Origin: Pectobacterium peruviense
GTDB lineage: Bacteria; Pseudomonadota; Gammaproteobacteria; Enterobacterales; Enterobacteriaceae
NCBI RefSeq assembly: GCF_002847345.1
Contig: NZ_LXFV01000022.1
Location: 1 to 64,000 of the forward strand
Reading direction: 5' to 3'
Length of the DNA: 64,000 nt
Shown here: piece after piece, positions 21,122 to 30,774 of the stretch
How positions within the stretch are numbered: position 1 is the first letter of the stretch
How the letters are laid out: every line of letters starts with the position of its first letter
Program-made: the position numbers and the translations under genes
The notes under the pieces: generated by a model
Told to the model about the DNA's origin: nothing
Database searches by the model: none
What the model saw: only the letters and a program-made list of their open reading frames with translations

Positions 21122-21684
21122 AATGTTCGGACATCAACCACGGCCATATTAGCTCGCTTAGCGGCTTCAACACCGTAATCGGCATCTTCAAACACGATGC
21201 AGTGTTCCGGTGCGACAGAAATCAACGCTGCGCAACGCAGAAAAGTATCGGGGAAAGGCTTATGCTGCGTGACATCATCAGCCCCAACGATCGCGTCAAA
21301 ATAGTCATGCAGACCCAAATGCGTGAGTAATCTGTCTGCCATACCATGCGTGCTACCCGTGCCGACCGCCATAGGACGACGCCCGCGATAATGTTTAACA
21401 ACATCAATCAGCGGCAGTGGTTTCACAGTATCTAGCAGCATTTCCTCAACAATGGCGTTTTTTTCCGCGGCCAGTTGGTGAGCATCAATATCAGCCTGAT
21501 GGCTGTCGATAATACGCTGCGCAATACGCCAGGTAGGCGAACCGTTCAATGCGGTCATGGCACTGGCATCATAACTCATACCATATCGGGCAAGAACCAG
21601 ATCCCACGCTTTATGGTGCGTCGGCTCTGTATCAAGCAGGGTGCCATCCATATCAAAGATCAGCCCTTGATAGCGATCGTACAT
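21118..21684 (-). CDS. yqaB: HAD-family fructose-1-phosphatase YqaB
   Basis: 188 residues. HAD motif I FDMDGTLLDTE near residue 10 with nucleophile and acid aspartates, motif II VGTGS and motif IV VFEDADYGVEAA. E. coli YqaB dephosphorylates fructose 1-phosphate and 6-phosphogluconate. The start at 21684 rather than the ATG at 21687 is preferred because the GGAG site is then 5 bp away. Confidence 0.93.
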   Translation of the reverse strand: MYDRYQGLIFDMDGTLLDTEPTHHKAWDLVLARYGMSYDASAMTALNGSPTWRIAQRIIDSHQADIDAHQLAAEKNAIVEEMLLDTVKPLPLIDVVKHYRGRRPMAVGTGSTHGMADRLLTHLGLHDYFDAIVGADDVTQHKPFPDTFLRCAALISVAPEHCIVFEDADYGVEAAKRANMAVVDVRTL

Positions 21685-22071
21685 CATGACTCCATGACCA
21701 CTGAAAAGAGAGCTTACTTTATCGTAAAGTGAAAACGTTGTCGCTTACTCAATAACCTTATAAAAAACAGGTAATTATCACTATAGGAGTAAGGCAGTCT
21801 TCATTTATACGTAGGTTCAATCTCAATATATAGGCAGGAGAAGAGATAAGAGTTCATGCAGGAGCATGCTTAGAAAAATATCGGTCTGAATTAGCAGAAC
21901 AGGAAAACAGTGGCACTGTAGCGCTAAAAATATGGAAGAGAGCGAAGTGGTAAAACAAAGATGGTGCTGCTGAGAAAAATTGTCTACTTAATATTGAAAC
22001 GCCTTCGCTTATACGAAGCGATTCGGTTAACGGCTAGACAAGAACAGATAATGATTTATTTACGTCAAAAT
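21685..22071. other. Interval between yqaB and the tRNA genes; no complete gene seen
   Basis: A start-less open stretch at 21834-21953 on the plus strand (39 codons, including CLEKYRSELAEQENSGTVAL) has protein-like composition but a stop directly upstream and no ATG. A 5-bp stem near 22002-22018 may be a weak tRNA operon terminator. Nothing else supported. Confidence 0.4.
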
Positions 22072-22148
22072 TGGTGCATCCGGGAGGATTCGAACCTCCG
22101 ACCGCTCGGTTCGTAGCCGAGTACTCTATCCAGCTGAGCTACGGATGC
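22072..22148 (-). tRNA. tRNA-Arg(ACG)
   Basis: 77 nt including encoded CCA. Matches the E. coli argV-type sequence with anticodon ACG (read as inosine). Last of four tandem tRNA genes transcribed leftward. Confidence 0.97.
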
Positions 22149-22199
22149 AGAGTGTGGTGCAGAAATATGGGGTGAGTAATTAAACGAGATACTTAAGAA

Positions 22200-22276
22200 T
22201 GGTGCATCCGGGAGGATTCGAACCTCCGACCGCTCGGTTCGTAGCCGAGTACTCTATCCAGCTGAGCTACGGATGC
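22200..22276 (-). tRNA. tRNA-Arg(ACG)
   Basis: 77 nt, identical to the copies at 22072 and 22348, anticodon ACG, CCA encoded. 51-bp spacer to the next copy. Confidence 0.97.
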
Positions 22277-22347
22277 ATTACTAATTCTTCATCTACGACA
22301 AAACTTGCTTTCACTAATATTACTTGCCTTGCAAAGGCTGTCTTTAA

Positions 22348-22424
22348 TGGTGCATCCGGGAGGATTCGAACCTCCGACCGCTCGGTTCGTAGCCGAGTAC
22401 TCTATCCAGCTGAGCTACGGATGC
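22348..22424 (-). tRNA. tRNA-Arg(ACG)
   Basis: 77 nt, identical to the other two copies, anticodon ACG, CCA encoded. It lies 8 bp after tRNA-Ser. Confidence 0.97.
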
Positions 22425-22432
22425 ATATTAAA

Positions 22433-22525
22433 TGGCGGTGAGGGAGGGATTCGAACCCTCGATGCAGCTTTTGACCGCATACTCCCTTAGCAGGGGAGCG
22501 CCTTCAGCCTCTCGGCCACCTCACC
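22433..22525 (-). tRNA. tRNA-Ser(GCT)
   Basis: 93 nt with the long variable arm of a class II tRNA, anticodon GCT, CCA encoded. First gene of the serV-argV-type operon. Confidence 0.97.
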
Positions 22526-22788
22526 TTACATTACCTGTTTCGCTACTAAGTACTTCTTGTTAGTGCTCACCGGTACTGCGTGGCGCACATATTACTTTCC
22601 CAGACTTATAAGTCAAACAATTTTTCCCACCTTGCGTTCGTTTGAACAATTCGCATCCAAGACGCGCACTTTCACAACAAAAAGTCTGTTTTATCGACAG
22701 AAAAACAGACGGTTACCTTGCGACAATAAGCGCATAGTAAAAGTCGATGCATCGATAAATGTGTGGGGGAAAAGCAGGAAATAACAAT

Positions 22789-22812
22789 TGCGTCCCGCGA
22801 ACACGAGACGCA
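22789..22812 (-). terminator. Terminator of csrA
   Basis: Nine-pair stem TGCGTCTCG / CGGGACGCA (with a G-U pair) and loop TGTTCG on the minus strand, followed by ATTGTTATTT, directly after the csrA stop. Confidence 0.65.
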
Positions 22813-22819
22813 TTGTCAA

Positions 22820-23005
22820 TCAATATGACGTAGGTTGAGATTTTTCTGCCTGAATACGCTGATAGATCTCTTCACGGTGGACAGAAACCTCTTTAGGCGC
22901 ATTAACACCAATACGCACCTGGTTGCCTTTCACTCCTAATACGGTAACCGTTACCTCATCGCCAATCATGAGGGTTTCGCCAACTCGACGAGTCAAAATA
23001 AGCAT
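22820..23005 (-). CDS. csrA: Carbon storage regulator CsrA (RsmA)
   Basis: 61-residue RNA-binding dimer that binds GGA in hairpin loops and controls translation or stability of many mRNAs. In Pectobacterium it is known as RsmA and represses exoenzymes and quorum sensing. Conserved [23 protein letters not shown] and [12 protein letters not shown] with the RNA-contacting Arg44 region. Between alaS and the tRNA genes, as in E. coli. Confidence 0.98.
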   Translation of the reverse strand: MLILTRRVGETLMIGDEVTVTVLGVKGNQVRIGVNAPKEVSVHREEIYQRIQAEKSQPTSY

Positions 23006-23256
23006 TCTTTGCTCCTTGAAAGATTATAAAGAGTCGGGTCTCTCTGTCTCCCCGCCATTATCCATCATGTGCCGTGAAAACGTAAACCTAGACGATGGTA
23101 TAACCACCATCACACTCCGGTGTCACTACTTGTTAGTTTAGTCGATATCAGTAGCTTGTGCTTTTGTTATCACAACAACAGGACTGAGCATATAAAGCTT
23201 CAGAATATCTGAAGGTAACACACTTTATATCCTGTTTGCCGGATCCTTTTCCGCAG
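23006..23256. other. csrA upstream region
   Basis: No coding sequence seen. In E. coli the equivalent region carries several csrA promoters; I could not define one confidently here. Confidence 0.4.
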
Positions 23257-23293
23257 ACAAAAACGCCACAACCAGAAAGTTATGGCGTTTTGT
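23257..23293 (-). terminator. Terminator of alaS
   Basis: Stem AAAACGCCA / TGGCGTTTT (with loop of about 14 nt) and a T run on the minus strand, 32 bp after the alaS stop. Confidence 0.82.
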
Positions 23294-23324
23294 TGGATAA
23301 CGCGAATAAAACGTTATCTATCGT

Positions 23325-25952
23325 TTATAGCTTCGCAGCAACCCAAGATTCAACGCTCGCCAGTGCAGCAGGTAACGCAGATACGTCTGAGCCACCAGCC
23401 TGAGCCATATCTGGACGACCACCACCTTTGCCGCCAACCTGCTGGGCAACAAACCCAATTAGCTCCCCAGCTTTTACGCGATCGGTCAGATCTTTCGTTA
23501 CACCAGAAATCAAGCTAACTCGGCCTTCTGACGCCGTTCCGAGAACGATAACAGCAGACCCAAGCTGATTCTTCAGGTCGTCAACCATCGTGCGCAGCAG
23601 CTTAGGATCTACGTTGTCCAGTTGCGTAACCAGCAACTTCACACCGTTAACCTCTTTTGCCTTGCCGGACAGTGACGAGCTTTCCTGCGCCGCTTGCTGA
23701 GCCTTCAACTGCTGAAGCTCTTTCTCTAACGCGCGGGTACGATCTAGAACAGAGCGTACCTTATCCGTCAGGTTGTGACTATCCCCTTTCAGCAGTTGCG
23801 CAATGTCCTGCAGAACGTCGCTTTGGCGGTGCAGCGCGGACAGCGCATTCTCACCCGTGGTCGCTTCGATACGACGCACCCCAGCAGCAGTACCCGATTC
23901 AGAAATGATTTGGAACAGACCGATATCACCGGTACGACTTGCGTGCGTGCCCCCACAAAGCTCAATGGAGAAATCACCCATCGTCAGAACGCGGACATGA
24001 TCGTCATACTTCTCGCCGAACAGCGCCATCGCGCCCTTCGCTCTCGCATCATCCAACGCCATAACATCCGTTTGTACGGTAAGATTACGACGGATTTGTG
24101 CGTTGACGATATCTTCAACCTGACGAATCTGTTCAGGTTTCATCGCTTCCGTATGTGAGAAGTCAAAGCGCAGATAGCTGTCATTAACCAGAGAACCTTT
24201 CTGTGCGACATGATCGCCCAGAACCTGACGCAGCGCGGCATGCAGCAAGTGCGTCGCGGAGTGATTCAGACGAATGCGCTCGCGGCGTTGGTTATCAACA
24301 TTCGCATCGACACTGTCGTTAACACGCAGCGTACCCTGCGTCAGTTTACCAACGTGGCCGATTGCCTGACCGTATTTCTGCGTATCCTGAACGGCAAAGC
24401 TAACGCCTGCATTTTTCAGTTCGCCCTGATCGCCAACCTGACCGCCGGATTCACCATAGAACGGCGTTTCGTTCAGAATCACTACCGCTTCATCACCTGC
24501 CGCGATCTGATCAACCGCGTTCCCATTGTGATAAAGCGCAATGACTTTTGCTTGCTGCTGCGTTTTTTCATAGCCGCAGAATGGCGTACTCTCATCTACA
24601 CGGATGAGGCTGTTGTAATCCACACCAAATCCGCTGGCATCACGCGCGCGCTGACGCTGAGCCGTCATCGCAGCTTCAAAGCCTTCTTCATCGACTTTCA
24701 GGCCACGCTCGCGGCAAACGTCCGCCGTGAGGTCAACAGGGAAACCGTAGGTGTCATACAGGCGGAAGGCAGTTTCACCATCCAGCGTATCCCCTTTCAG
24801 GTTTTTAATTTCTTCGTCTAGCAGAGACAAGCCACGTTCCAACGTGCGGGCAAACTGCTCTTCTTCCATCTTCAGCGCCTGCTCAACCACAGACTGCTGC
24901 TTTTTCAACTCTTCAGCCGCCGGGCCCATGACTTCAATCAGCGGCGCGACCAATTTGTAGAAGAAGGTATCCGTAGCGCCCAACATATTGCCGTGACGCG
25001 CAGCACGACGGATAATACGACGCAGAACATAACCCCGATTTTCATTGGATGGCATCACGCCATCGGCAATCAGGAATGCACAAGAACGGATATGGTCGGC
25101 GATAACACGCAATGATTTATTGGTTAAATCCGTTGTACCGACGGCTTTCGCTACCGCATCAATCAGCGTTTTGAACAAATCAATGTCATAGTTTGAATTG
25201 ACGTGCTGCAACACGGCAGAAACACGTTCTAATCCCATACCGGTATCGACGGAAGGTTTCGGCAGCGGCAACATTGTGCCATCAACCTGACGGTTGAACT
25301 GCATGAATACCAAGTTCCAGATTTCGATATAGCGATCGCCATCTTCATCAGGGCTTCCCGGCGGGCCACCCGCGATGTGCTCACCGTGATCGTAGAAAAT
25401 CTCGGTACATGGACCACACGGCCCCGTTTCGCCCATCTGCCAGAAGTTATCAGAAGCGTAAGGCCCGCCTTTGTTATCACCAATACGAATAATTCTTTCG
25501 TGCGGTACGCCAACTTCATCAGCCCAAATGTTGTAGGCCTCATCATCCGTTGCGTATACCGTTACCCACAGTTTTTCTTTCGGCAGGTTGAACCACTGGG
25601 GCGAGGTCAGCAATTCCCACGCATAGCGGATCGCATCATGCTTGAAGTAATCACCGAAGCTGAAGTTACCCAACATTTCAAAGAAAGTGTGGTGGCGTGC
25701 GGTATAACCTACGTTTTCCAGGTCATTATGTTTACCACCGGCACGCACACAGCGCTGTGAGGTCGTCGCTCGGACATAGCTGCGTTTATCCAGCCCGAGG
25801 AACACGTCTTTGAACTGATTCATACCCGCATTGGTGAATAACAATGTCGGATCGTTGTTCGGCACCAGAGAGCTGCTATCAACAACCTGGTGTCCCTTAC
25901 TGTGGAAAAAATCGAGAAACGCTTGACGGATCTCAGCGGTGCTCTTGCTCAT
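23325..25952 (-). CDS. alaS: Alanine-tRNA ligase AlaS
   Basis: Class II synthetase that charges tRNA-Ala and edits mischarged Ser and Gly. 875 residues (E. coli 876). Catalytic domain with [18 protein letters not shown] and [12 protein letters not shown] motifs, the editing domain with [11 protein letters not shown] and [10 protein letters not shown] zinc/editing motifs, and the C-terminal C-Ala/DHHA1 region ([14 protein letters not shown]). Upstream of csrA, downstream of recX. Confidence 0.98.
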   Translation of the reverse strand: MSKSTAEIRQAFLDFFHSKGHQVVDSSSLVPNNDPTLLFTNAGMNQFKDVFLGLDKRSYVRATTSQRCVRAGGKHNDLENVGYTARHHTFFEMLGNFSFGDYFKHDAIRYAWELLTSPQWFNLPKEKLWVTVYATDDEAYNIWADEVGVPHERIIRIGDNKGGPYASDNFWQMGETGPCGPCTEIFYDHGEHIAGGPPGSPDEDGDRYIEIWNLVFMQFNRQVDGTMLPLPKPSVDTGMGLERVSAVLQHVNSNYDIDLFKTLIDAVAKAVGTTDLTNKSLRVIADHIRSCAFLIADGVMPSNENRGYVLRRIIRRAARHGNMLGATDTFFYKLVAPLIEVMGPAAEELKKQQSVVEQALKMEEEQFARTLERGLSLLDEEIKNLKGDTLDGETAFRLYDTYGFPVDLTADVCRERGLKVDEEGFEAAMTAQRQRARDASGFGVDYNSLIRVDESTPFCGYEKTQQQAKVIALYHNGNAVDQIAAGDEAVVILNETPFYGESGGQVGDQGELKNAGVSFAVQDTQKYGQAIGHVGKLTQGTLRVNDSVDANVDNQRRERIRLNHSATHLLHAALRQVLGDHVAQKGSLVNDSYLRFDFSHTEAMKPEQIRQVEDIVNAQIRRNLTVQTDVMALDDARAKGAMALFGEKYDDHVRVLTMGDFSIELCGGTHASRTGDIGLFQIISESGTAAGVRRIEATTGENALSALHRQSDVLQDIAQLLKGDSHNLTDKVRSVLDRTRALEKELQQLKAQQAAQESSSLSGKAKEVNGVKLLVTQLDNVDPKLLRTMVDDLKNQLGSAVIVLGTASEGRVSLISGVTKDLTDRVKAGELIGFVAQQVGGKGGGRPDMAQAGGSDVSALPAALASVESWVAAKL

Positions 25953-26089
25953 AATTGTCCTGGAATCAAGCTAGAAGAACAGATCGCGGGCAAGGTTAGT
26001 CCAGCATGCTGACGTTACCGAGCAACTCACGAACAAAAAGTGGGAATAAGATAAATTTTCTTCGCTGGGAAGTAAAATCCCGTGTGCGT

Positions 26090-26578
26090 TCAATCTGAAA
26101 AATTCGTATAAATTGACTGGATTTCTTCATGAAAGAAGCCACGATAGAGCAGATATCGCTGATGTTTGACTTTGTCTTTCCATTCATCAGACAGGGGATG
26201 TCCGAATTTTCGTTCCACAACAGATTTCGCTAGCGCGCACCAATCGATATCACTATCGTTCAATGCCATGGCTAACGTTGTCTTATCGATTCCTTTCTGG
26301 CTTAGCTCCATTCTAATCCGTTGGGCACCGTAACCTTTACGGCTCCGGCTGCTGATATAACGACGAGCATAGCGCGCATCATCCAGCCAATCGTGTTCTT
26401 TGCAGTAAGCAATGGCAGCTTCTATGTCTTCTGTCGCAGCTCGGGCAGCGGCTTCACCTGCTTCACTTTCCGTACTTTCTGACTTATATAAATACGCCGC
26501 ACATTTGCGGCGTATTTCGGTTTCACTATAATCGCGAACAGAAAGCACGTTCATCGCATAGCGTAATGGTTTATTCAT
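26090..26578 (-). CDS. recX: Regulatory protein RecX
   Basis: Binds RecA filaments and caps their growth. 162 residues (E. coli 166), with the three tandem three-helix repeats typical of the family (MNVLSVRDYSETEIRRKC, DDARYARRYISSRSRKGYG). It lies 45 bp after recA on the same strand, so SOS read-through probably supplies it. Confidence 0.95.
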   Translation of the reverse strand: MNKPLRYAMNVLSVRDYSETEIRRKCAAYLYKSESTESEAGEAAARAATEDIEAAIAYCKEHDWLDDARYARRYISSRSRKGYGAQRIRMELSQKGIDKTTLAMALNDSDIDWCALAKSVVERKFGHPLSDEWKDKVKHQRYLLYRGFFHEEIQSIYTNFSD

Positions 26579-26623
26579 CCATCTATCCGCTGAAGTGTTC
26601 TGTCACAGATAATTCAACCACCC

Positions 26624-27697
26624 TTAAAACTCTTCGTTGCCTTCACCAGCGAATTCGCCTTCGTCATGGCTATTTCCCGCGGCGGCAGGCGTCAGCTCAT
26701 TACCTTTATGCAACAGCATTTCACGCAATTTCTTATCCAGTTCAGCAGCAATCGCTGGATTCTCTTTCAGGAAATTACAAGCATTCGCTTTACCCTGACC
26801 GATCTTGTCGCCGTTATAGCTATACCAGGCACCCGCTTTTTCGATCAGTTTGTGTTTCACACCCAGATCAACCAACTCGCCGTGGATATTAATGCCTTCG
26901 CCGTACAGAATTTGGAATTCAGCCTGTTTGAACGGTGCTGCCACTTTATTCTTCACGACTTTCACGCGAGTTTCGCTACCGACAACCTCTTCGCCTTCCT
27001 TAATAGCGCCAGTGCGACGGATATCCAGACGAACAGAGGCATAAAATTTCAATGCGTTACCACCAGTAGTGGTTTCAGGGTTACCAAACATCACACCAAT
27101 TTTCATACGGATCTGGTTGATGAAGATCAGCAGCGTATTGGCTTGCTTCAGGTTACCCGCCAGCTTACGCATAGCCTGGCTCATCATACGTGCCGCAAGG
27201 CCCATATGAGAGTCACCGATTTCACCTTCAATTTCAGCTTTTGGCGTCAAGGCTGCAACTGAGTCGACAATGATAACGTCAACAGCGCCAGAGCGTGTTA
27301 GCGCATCACAGATCTCCAGCGCTTGCTCACCCGTATCCGGCTGAGAACACAGCAGGTTATCAATATCTACGCCAAGCTTTTTCGCATAAATCGGGTCTAA
27401 CGCATGTTCAGCATCGATAAACGCACAGGTTTTACCTTCGCGCTGAGCAGAAGCAATCACCTGTAAAGTCAGCGTGGTTTTACCAGAAGATTCAGGGCCA
27501 TAAATCTCAACGATGCGGCCCATAGGTAAACCGCCGGCACCTAAAGCAATATCAAGGGACAAAGAGCCTGTAGAAATGGTTTCAACATCCATTGAGCGAT
27601 CTTCGCCCAACCGCATGATAGAACCTTTACCAAATTGCTTTTCGATTTGGCCCAGTGCTGCCGCAAGTGCCTTTTGTTTGTTCTCATCAATAGCCAT
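26624..27697 (-). CDS. recA: Recombinase RecA
   Basis: ATP-dependent strand-exchange protein and co-protease for LexA cleavage. 357 residues from [11 protein letters not shown] (E. coli 353); an upstream in-frame ATG at 27712 is rejected on homology. Walker [10 protein letters not shown], Walker [11 protein letters not shown], loop L2 region [22 protein letters not shown], and an acidic C-terminal tail ([14 protein letters not shown]). A LexA box lies 80 bp upstream. Confidence 0.98.
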   Translation of the reverse strand: MAIDENKQKALAAALGQIEKQFGKGSIMRLGEDRSMDVETISTGSLSLDIALGAGGLPMGRIVEIYGPESSGKTTLTLQVIASAQREGKTCAFIDAEHALDPIYAKKLGVDIDNLLCSQPDTGEQALEICDALTRSGAVDVIIVDSVAALTPKAEIEGEIGDSHMGLAARMMSQAMRKLAGNLKQANTLLIFINQIRMKIGVMFGNPETTTGGNALKFYASVRLDIRRTGAIKEGEEVVGSETRVKVVKNKVAAPFKQAEFQILYGEGINIHGELVDLGVKHKLIEKAGAWYSYNGDKIGQGKANACNFLKENPAIAAELDKKLREMLLHKGNELTPAAAGNSHDEGEFAGEGNEEF

Positions 27698-27778
27698 TTC
27701 TGCTCCTGTCATGCGGCGTAAAGCTACTGTCTCTACGCGGCGGCTTAATCATGAATTGCTGAATAATTACTGACATTA

Positions 27779-27798
27779 TACTGTATACACATACAGCA
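27779..27798. promoter_or_regulatory. LexA (SOS) box of recA
   Basis: TACTGTATACACATACAGCA: CTG-N10-CAG with the central alternating TA/CA pattern, nearly identical to the E. coli recA operator and placed in the recA promoter. Confidence 0.93.
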
Positions 27799-27804
27799 TC
27801 AAGG

Positions 27805-28299
27805 TTATTTTTTCAGAAACGCGTCGAGCACCGTTTGCAGCGCAAAATGGACCGATTGCAGACGTACCGCGTTTCGGTCTCCGTTGAACCGCATTGTCCG
27901 AGCGAATGCCCCACCCTGCTTGTCGGTGAAGCCGAACCACACTGTGCCGACAGGTTTCTCTTCCGTCCCCCCGTCTGGCCCAGCAACGCCGCTGATCGAT
28001 ACGGAAAAATCTGCATCGGCGGCCTGCAAAGCCCCCGCGGCCATCTCATTGACGACGTTTTCACTCACTGCGCCATGTCGTTCTAATGTGTCTGCGCTAA
28101 CATTGACCAGACGCTGCTTAGCCAGATTGCTGTACGTTACAAACCCATAGTCAAACCAGCCAGAGCTGCCCGCAACATCAGTAATAGACTTAGCCAGCCA
28201 GCCTCCAGTGCAGGATTCTGCACACGTCAACGTGGCACCACGCGCTTTCAGTTTCTCGCCCACCAAAGCACTCAACCGTAGAATGTCAGCTTCCGTCAT
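27805..28299 (-). CDS. pncC: Nicotinamide-nucleotide amidase PncC (CinA-like)
   Basis: Hydrolyses nicotinamide mononucleotide to nicotinate mononucleotide in pyridine nucleotide recycling. 164 residues, stand-alone CinA C-terminal domain as in E. coli YgaD. Motif TCAESCTGGWLAKSITDVAGSS with the nucleophilic serine, and SGVAGPDGGTEEKPVGTVWF. Located just upstream of recA as in E. coli. Confidence 0.95.
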   Translation of the reverse strand: MTEADILRLSALVGEKLKARGATLTCAESCTGGWLAKSITDVAGSSGWFDYGFVTYSNLAKQRLVNVSADTLERHGAVSENVVNEMAAGALQAADADFSVSISGVAGPDGGTEEKPVGTVWFGFTDKQGGAFARTMRFNGDRNAVRLQSVHFALQTVLDAFLKK

Positions 28300-28534
28300 T
28301 GCTGCCTCATCTTAATCAAGGATTGTTTGGTCAGGGTAACACTTTTACCCGAAAAAGACGCCCCGCAGCACGGTATGCGAGGCGCATAGCAAAGGCGATG
28401 AAAAAGGAATGAAAAACGAGGAAAAGCCGTATAAAACGCCGTCGAATAATCAAGCAGACAACAGCATTGTCTTAATAGATTAAGGTTCGACGGAAAGACT
28501 GAGGGATTGGAGGAATTAATAATGACAGTCTGAT
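28300..28534. other. Interval between pncC and a hypothetical gene
   Basis: No gene or clear terminator supported. It marks the start of a region that differs from the E. coli order (no mltB or srl genes). Confidence 0.4.
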
Positions 28535-28870
28535 TTACATACAACCTGCACAACTAGTACATCGCCAGTCCTGCTTATTTATAGCCTGAAAAAAATATCT
28601 AAAATAACACTCTTCGATAGGGATATTGTTCTCTTCAAAACTATCGGCAAGCCAGTCGATATTTCCAAGAATCCAATCATCCTCATCTAATCCGTCTCGG
28701 TAGAGTTCATCATCAGGATCAATGATAGAGTAGATCCCCATCGTTCCCATATGATTTTCTTTATATTTTTCCGGCAGCGCGAAGTCTTTTTCTTTATAAG
28801 ATATTAGCCAATGTCCGTGACAAAGCAGGTTACCATTACGGCTCCACTTGGCAACAAATGGATTATTCAT
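28535..28870 (-). CDS. Hypothetical acidic protein with a Cys-rich tail
   Basis: 111 residues from ATG 28870 (MNNPFVAKWSRNG), preferred over 28888 because of the GGTGGG site. No family recognised. Strongly acidic centre (DPDDELYRDGLDEDDW) and a C-terminal CTSCAGCM with three cysteines that could bind a metal or iron-sulfur cluster. No signal peptide or membrane segment. AT-rich relative to pncC and standing alone, so possibly acquired. A CCAGC / GCTGG hairpin (around 28882-28898) lies in the leader. Small immunity-like proteins are one possibility, without evidence. Confidence 0.55.
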   Translation of the reverse strand: MNNPFVAKWSRNGNLLCHGHWLISYKEKDFALPEKYKENHMGTMGIYSIIDPDDELYRDGLDEDDWILGNIDWLADSFEENNIPIEECYFRYFFQAINKQDWRCTSCAGCM

Positions 28871-28898
28871 TTTTATTCCCACCAGCATAAAAGCTGGC

Positions 28899-29072
28899 TA
28901 TAAACGTATCACGACATAGCTAAAAAGTAAATCATCCACAATCAGCACATTATTTATAATTCAAAACACATGGATAAATAACTATTACATCTTAATAGGT
29001 ACAAATCTATTAACGATAAATTGACCAATATCAATTCGCATAAGAATAAAATACCTAAATAGGGAAATTAAA
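28899..29072. other. AT-rich interval without a gene
   Basis: No reading frame with a start and ribosome-binding site found in this roughly 170-bp AT-rich stretch. Confidence 0.4.
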
Positions 29073-29240
29073 ATAAAAAAAAGCCCACTAAAAATAGTGG
29101 GCGGGGTACTGCTATTATTGTTATGTAAAAACCCTGGTGTTTTGCGGCACTTCATTCGGCTTCTGTCTGATACTTACAGTACCGAATGAACATTAACGCA
29201 ACATTAGGCGTGTAAAAGTTCGAGCTATTGCTGCAATAGC
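29073..29240 (-). ncRNA. Candidate small RNA, minus strand
   Basis: On the minus strand a series of hairpins ends in a strong intrinsic terminator: GCTATTG / CAATAGC (29224-29240), TTCATTCGG / CCGAATGAA with an inner CTGT / ACAG stem (about 29151-29192), and CCCACTA / TAGTGGG followed by eight T (29073-29101). No protein gene on this strand ends here, so the terminator needs a transcript of its own. No clear promoter identified and no known RNA recognised; the 5' end is unknown. Confidence 0.4.
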
Positions 29241-29351
29241 CTGCACCCACACTATCGCCACCCTATCCAACTTTGCTTCGCTGGGCGATATCGGTCAGAA
29301 TGGCGTATATATGCCCATTAAGGGGTAACAATCCATTAGGGAGGATGACAG

Positions 29352-29840
29352 GTGTTTCCCTCTTTCTTAAGAAAAACCGCAGCGAAAAACGGCAGTTATG
29401 CCAATGAAATCAGCAGCAGCATTACGATTAATCGCCCGGCAGAACGCTTGTTTGATCTTTGGCGCAAACCGGAAACGTTGCCGATTCTGATGGGCCATTT
29501 CGCCAGTATCGAGATACTGAACCATACCGATTCCAACTGGCGAATTAACACACCGATTGGCGCACTCATTGAGTGGCAGGCTCGTATTATTGACGAAAAA
29601 CCGGGGGAGTATATCCACTGGCGTTCTCTGGAAGGAGCACGCGTTCCCAATGAAGGTCGACTGTCTTTTCACCCTGCAGCGTCGGAAGCGGGTACGGCTG
29701 TGACGCTGACGATCCGCTATAATCCCCCTGGAGGCTTGATCGGGAAAAAGATCGGCCAAATGTTCGATATGTTTTCTCGCGATATGCTGACGAAAACACT
29801 CTATCGTTTTAAGAAATTAGCGGAGGATGAGCGGGTCTAA
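29352..29840 (+). CDS. SRPBCC-family (polyketide cyclase-like) protein
   Basis: 162 residues. GTG start supported by GGAGG eight bases upstream. SRPBCC/START-like helix-grip fold: RLFDLWRKPETLPILMGHFASIEIL, then WRINTPIGALIEWQARIIDEKPGEYIHWRSLEGA, and TLTIRYNPPGGLIGKKIG. Such proteins bind hydrophobic ligands and are often annotated as cyclase/dehydrase. It lies 82 bp upstream of marC in the same direction. No substrate can be inferred. Confidence 0.75.
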   Translation: MFPSFLRKTAAKNGSYANEISSSITINRPAERLFDLWRKPETLPILMGHFASIEILNHTDSNWRINTPIGALIEWQARIIDEKPGEYIHWRSLEGARVPNEGRLSFHPAASEAGTAVTLTIRYNPPGGLIGKKIGQMFDMFSRDMLTKTLYRFKKLAEDERV

Positions 29841-29922
29841 GCTGCACCAGACACCATAGCGACAGATCATTACTGACCATTTTCCTGAACTGACGAAAAC
29901 GCCCCAATAAAAGGAACGTAGA

Positions 29923-30597
29923 ATGCTGGAATTGATTCAAACCATTGGTCTTGGTCTGGTGTTAATCCTGCCACTCGCGAATCCACTGACAACGGTAGCG
30001 GTATTCTTGGCAATGTCCGGCAACATGAGCCAAGGGGAGCGAAATCGTCAGATCTTTCAGGCCTCGCTCTATGTCTTCATCATCATGACCGTCGCGTACT
30101 ACGCGGGCCAAATCGTTATGAACACTTTCGGGATTTCCATTCCCGGATTGCGTATTGCCGGTGGGCTCATTGTGGTCTTCATCGGCTTTCGCATGCTTTT
30201 TCCCCAGCAAAAGCCAGAACACGCGCCGGAAGTCAAAAGTAAAAAAGAAGAAATTGACGACAGTTTCTCCGCCAATGAAGTCAATATCGCCTTCGTTCCA
30301 CTGGCGATGCCGAGCACTGCAGGGCCCGGCACCATTGCCCTCATCATCAGTTCTGCCTCACAGATCAAGAGCGGCGTAGACATCACGCCATGGGTTGTTA
30401 CCGTTGCCCCCGTACTCACTTTTATGTTGATCAGCCTGATCGTCTGGCTCAGTCTGAAAAGCTCTGGCCTGATTATGCGCCTGATCGGAAAAAGCGGTAT
30501 TGAAGCCATTTCACGGTTGATGGGATTTTTGCTGGTTTGCATGGGTGTGCAATTCATCATTAACGGAACACTGGAGATCGTGCATTCCCTCCATTAA
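29923..30597 (+). CDS. marC: MarC-family inner membrane protein
   Basis: 224 residues with six predicted membrane helices. Close to E. coli MarC through the whole length ([26 protein letters not shown]-type helix, [35 protein letters not shown]). Once thought to confer multiple antibiotic resistance, but that role was not confirmed. In E. coli it faces marRAB; no mar operon is present here. Confidence 0.9.
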   Translation: MLELIQTIGLGLVLILPLANPLTTVAVFLAMSGNMSQGERNRQIFQASLYVFIIMTVAYYAGQIVMNTFGISIPGLRIAGGLIVVFIGFRMLFPQQKPEHAPEVKSKKEEIDDSFSANEVNIAFVPLAMPSTAGPGTIALIISSASQIKSGVDITPWVVTVAPVLTFMLISLIVWLSLKSSGLIMRLIGKSGIEAISRLMGFLLVCMGVQFIINGTLEIVHSLH

Positions 30598-30747
30598 GCT
30601 GAAGTAGTGGAGATCTTGCATGTTGCAAGATAGTCCAATTAGCGTCTATAACTTTGAATAGGAGGAATTTATTCAACGGCCGCAAGGGATGTTCAGCCCG
30701 TGTTACATAACAAATTTTCATAAAAACAAGAAAGATTAAATTTGCTT

Positions 30748-30774
30748 ACCTAGCGGAAAGTAGGTGCGGACACC
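30748..30774 (+). promoter_or_regulatory. Possible RsmA/CsrA-binding hairpins in the diguanylate cyclase leader
   Basis: Two overlapping hairpins place GGA in their loops immediately before the ATG: ACCTA-(GCGGAAAG)-TAGGT (30748-30765) and GGTG-(CGGA)-CACC (30763-30774). They cover the ribosome-binding region. GGA in a loop at the ribosome-binding site is the hallmark of CsrA targets. Confidence 0.4.

Noticed and set aside
22072-22424. Repeated sequence in three copies, considered as a CRISPR-like or mobile repeat
   Set aside because: The units are three complete, identical tRNA-Arg genes with encoded CCA.
29112-29160. Plus-strand similarity to the ArcZ seed (CCCTGGTGTT)
   Set aside because: Only about ten bases match and no terminator follows on the plus strand, so an ArcZ homologue is not supported.
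30687-30737. Sixteen-codon frame after AGGAGGAA upstream of the diguanylate cyclase
   Set aside because: The ATG is over 20 bases from the site and the peptide has no leader-like features.
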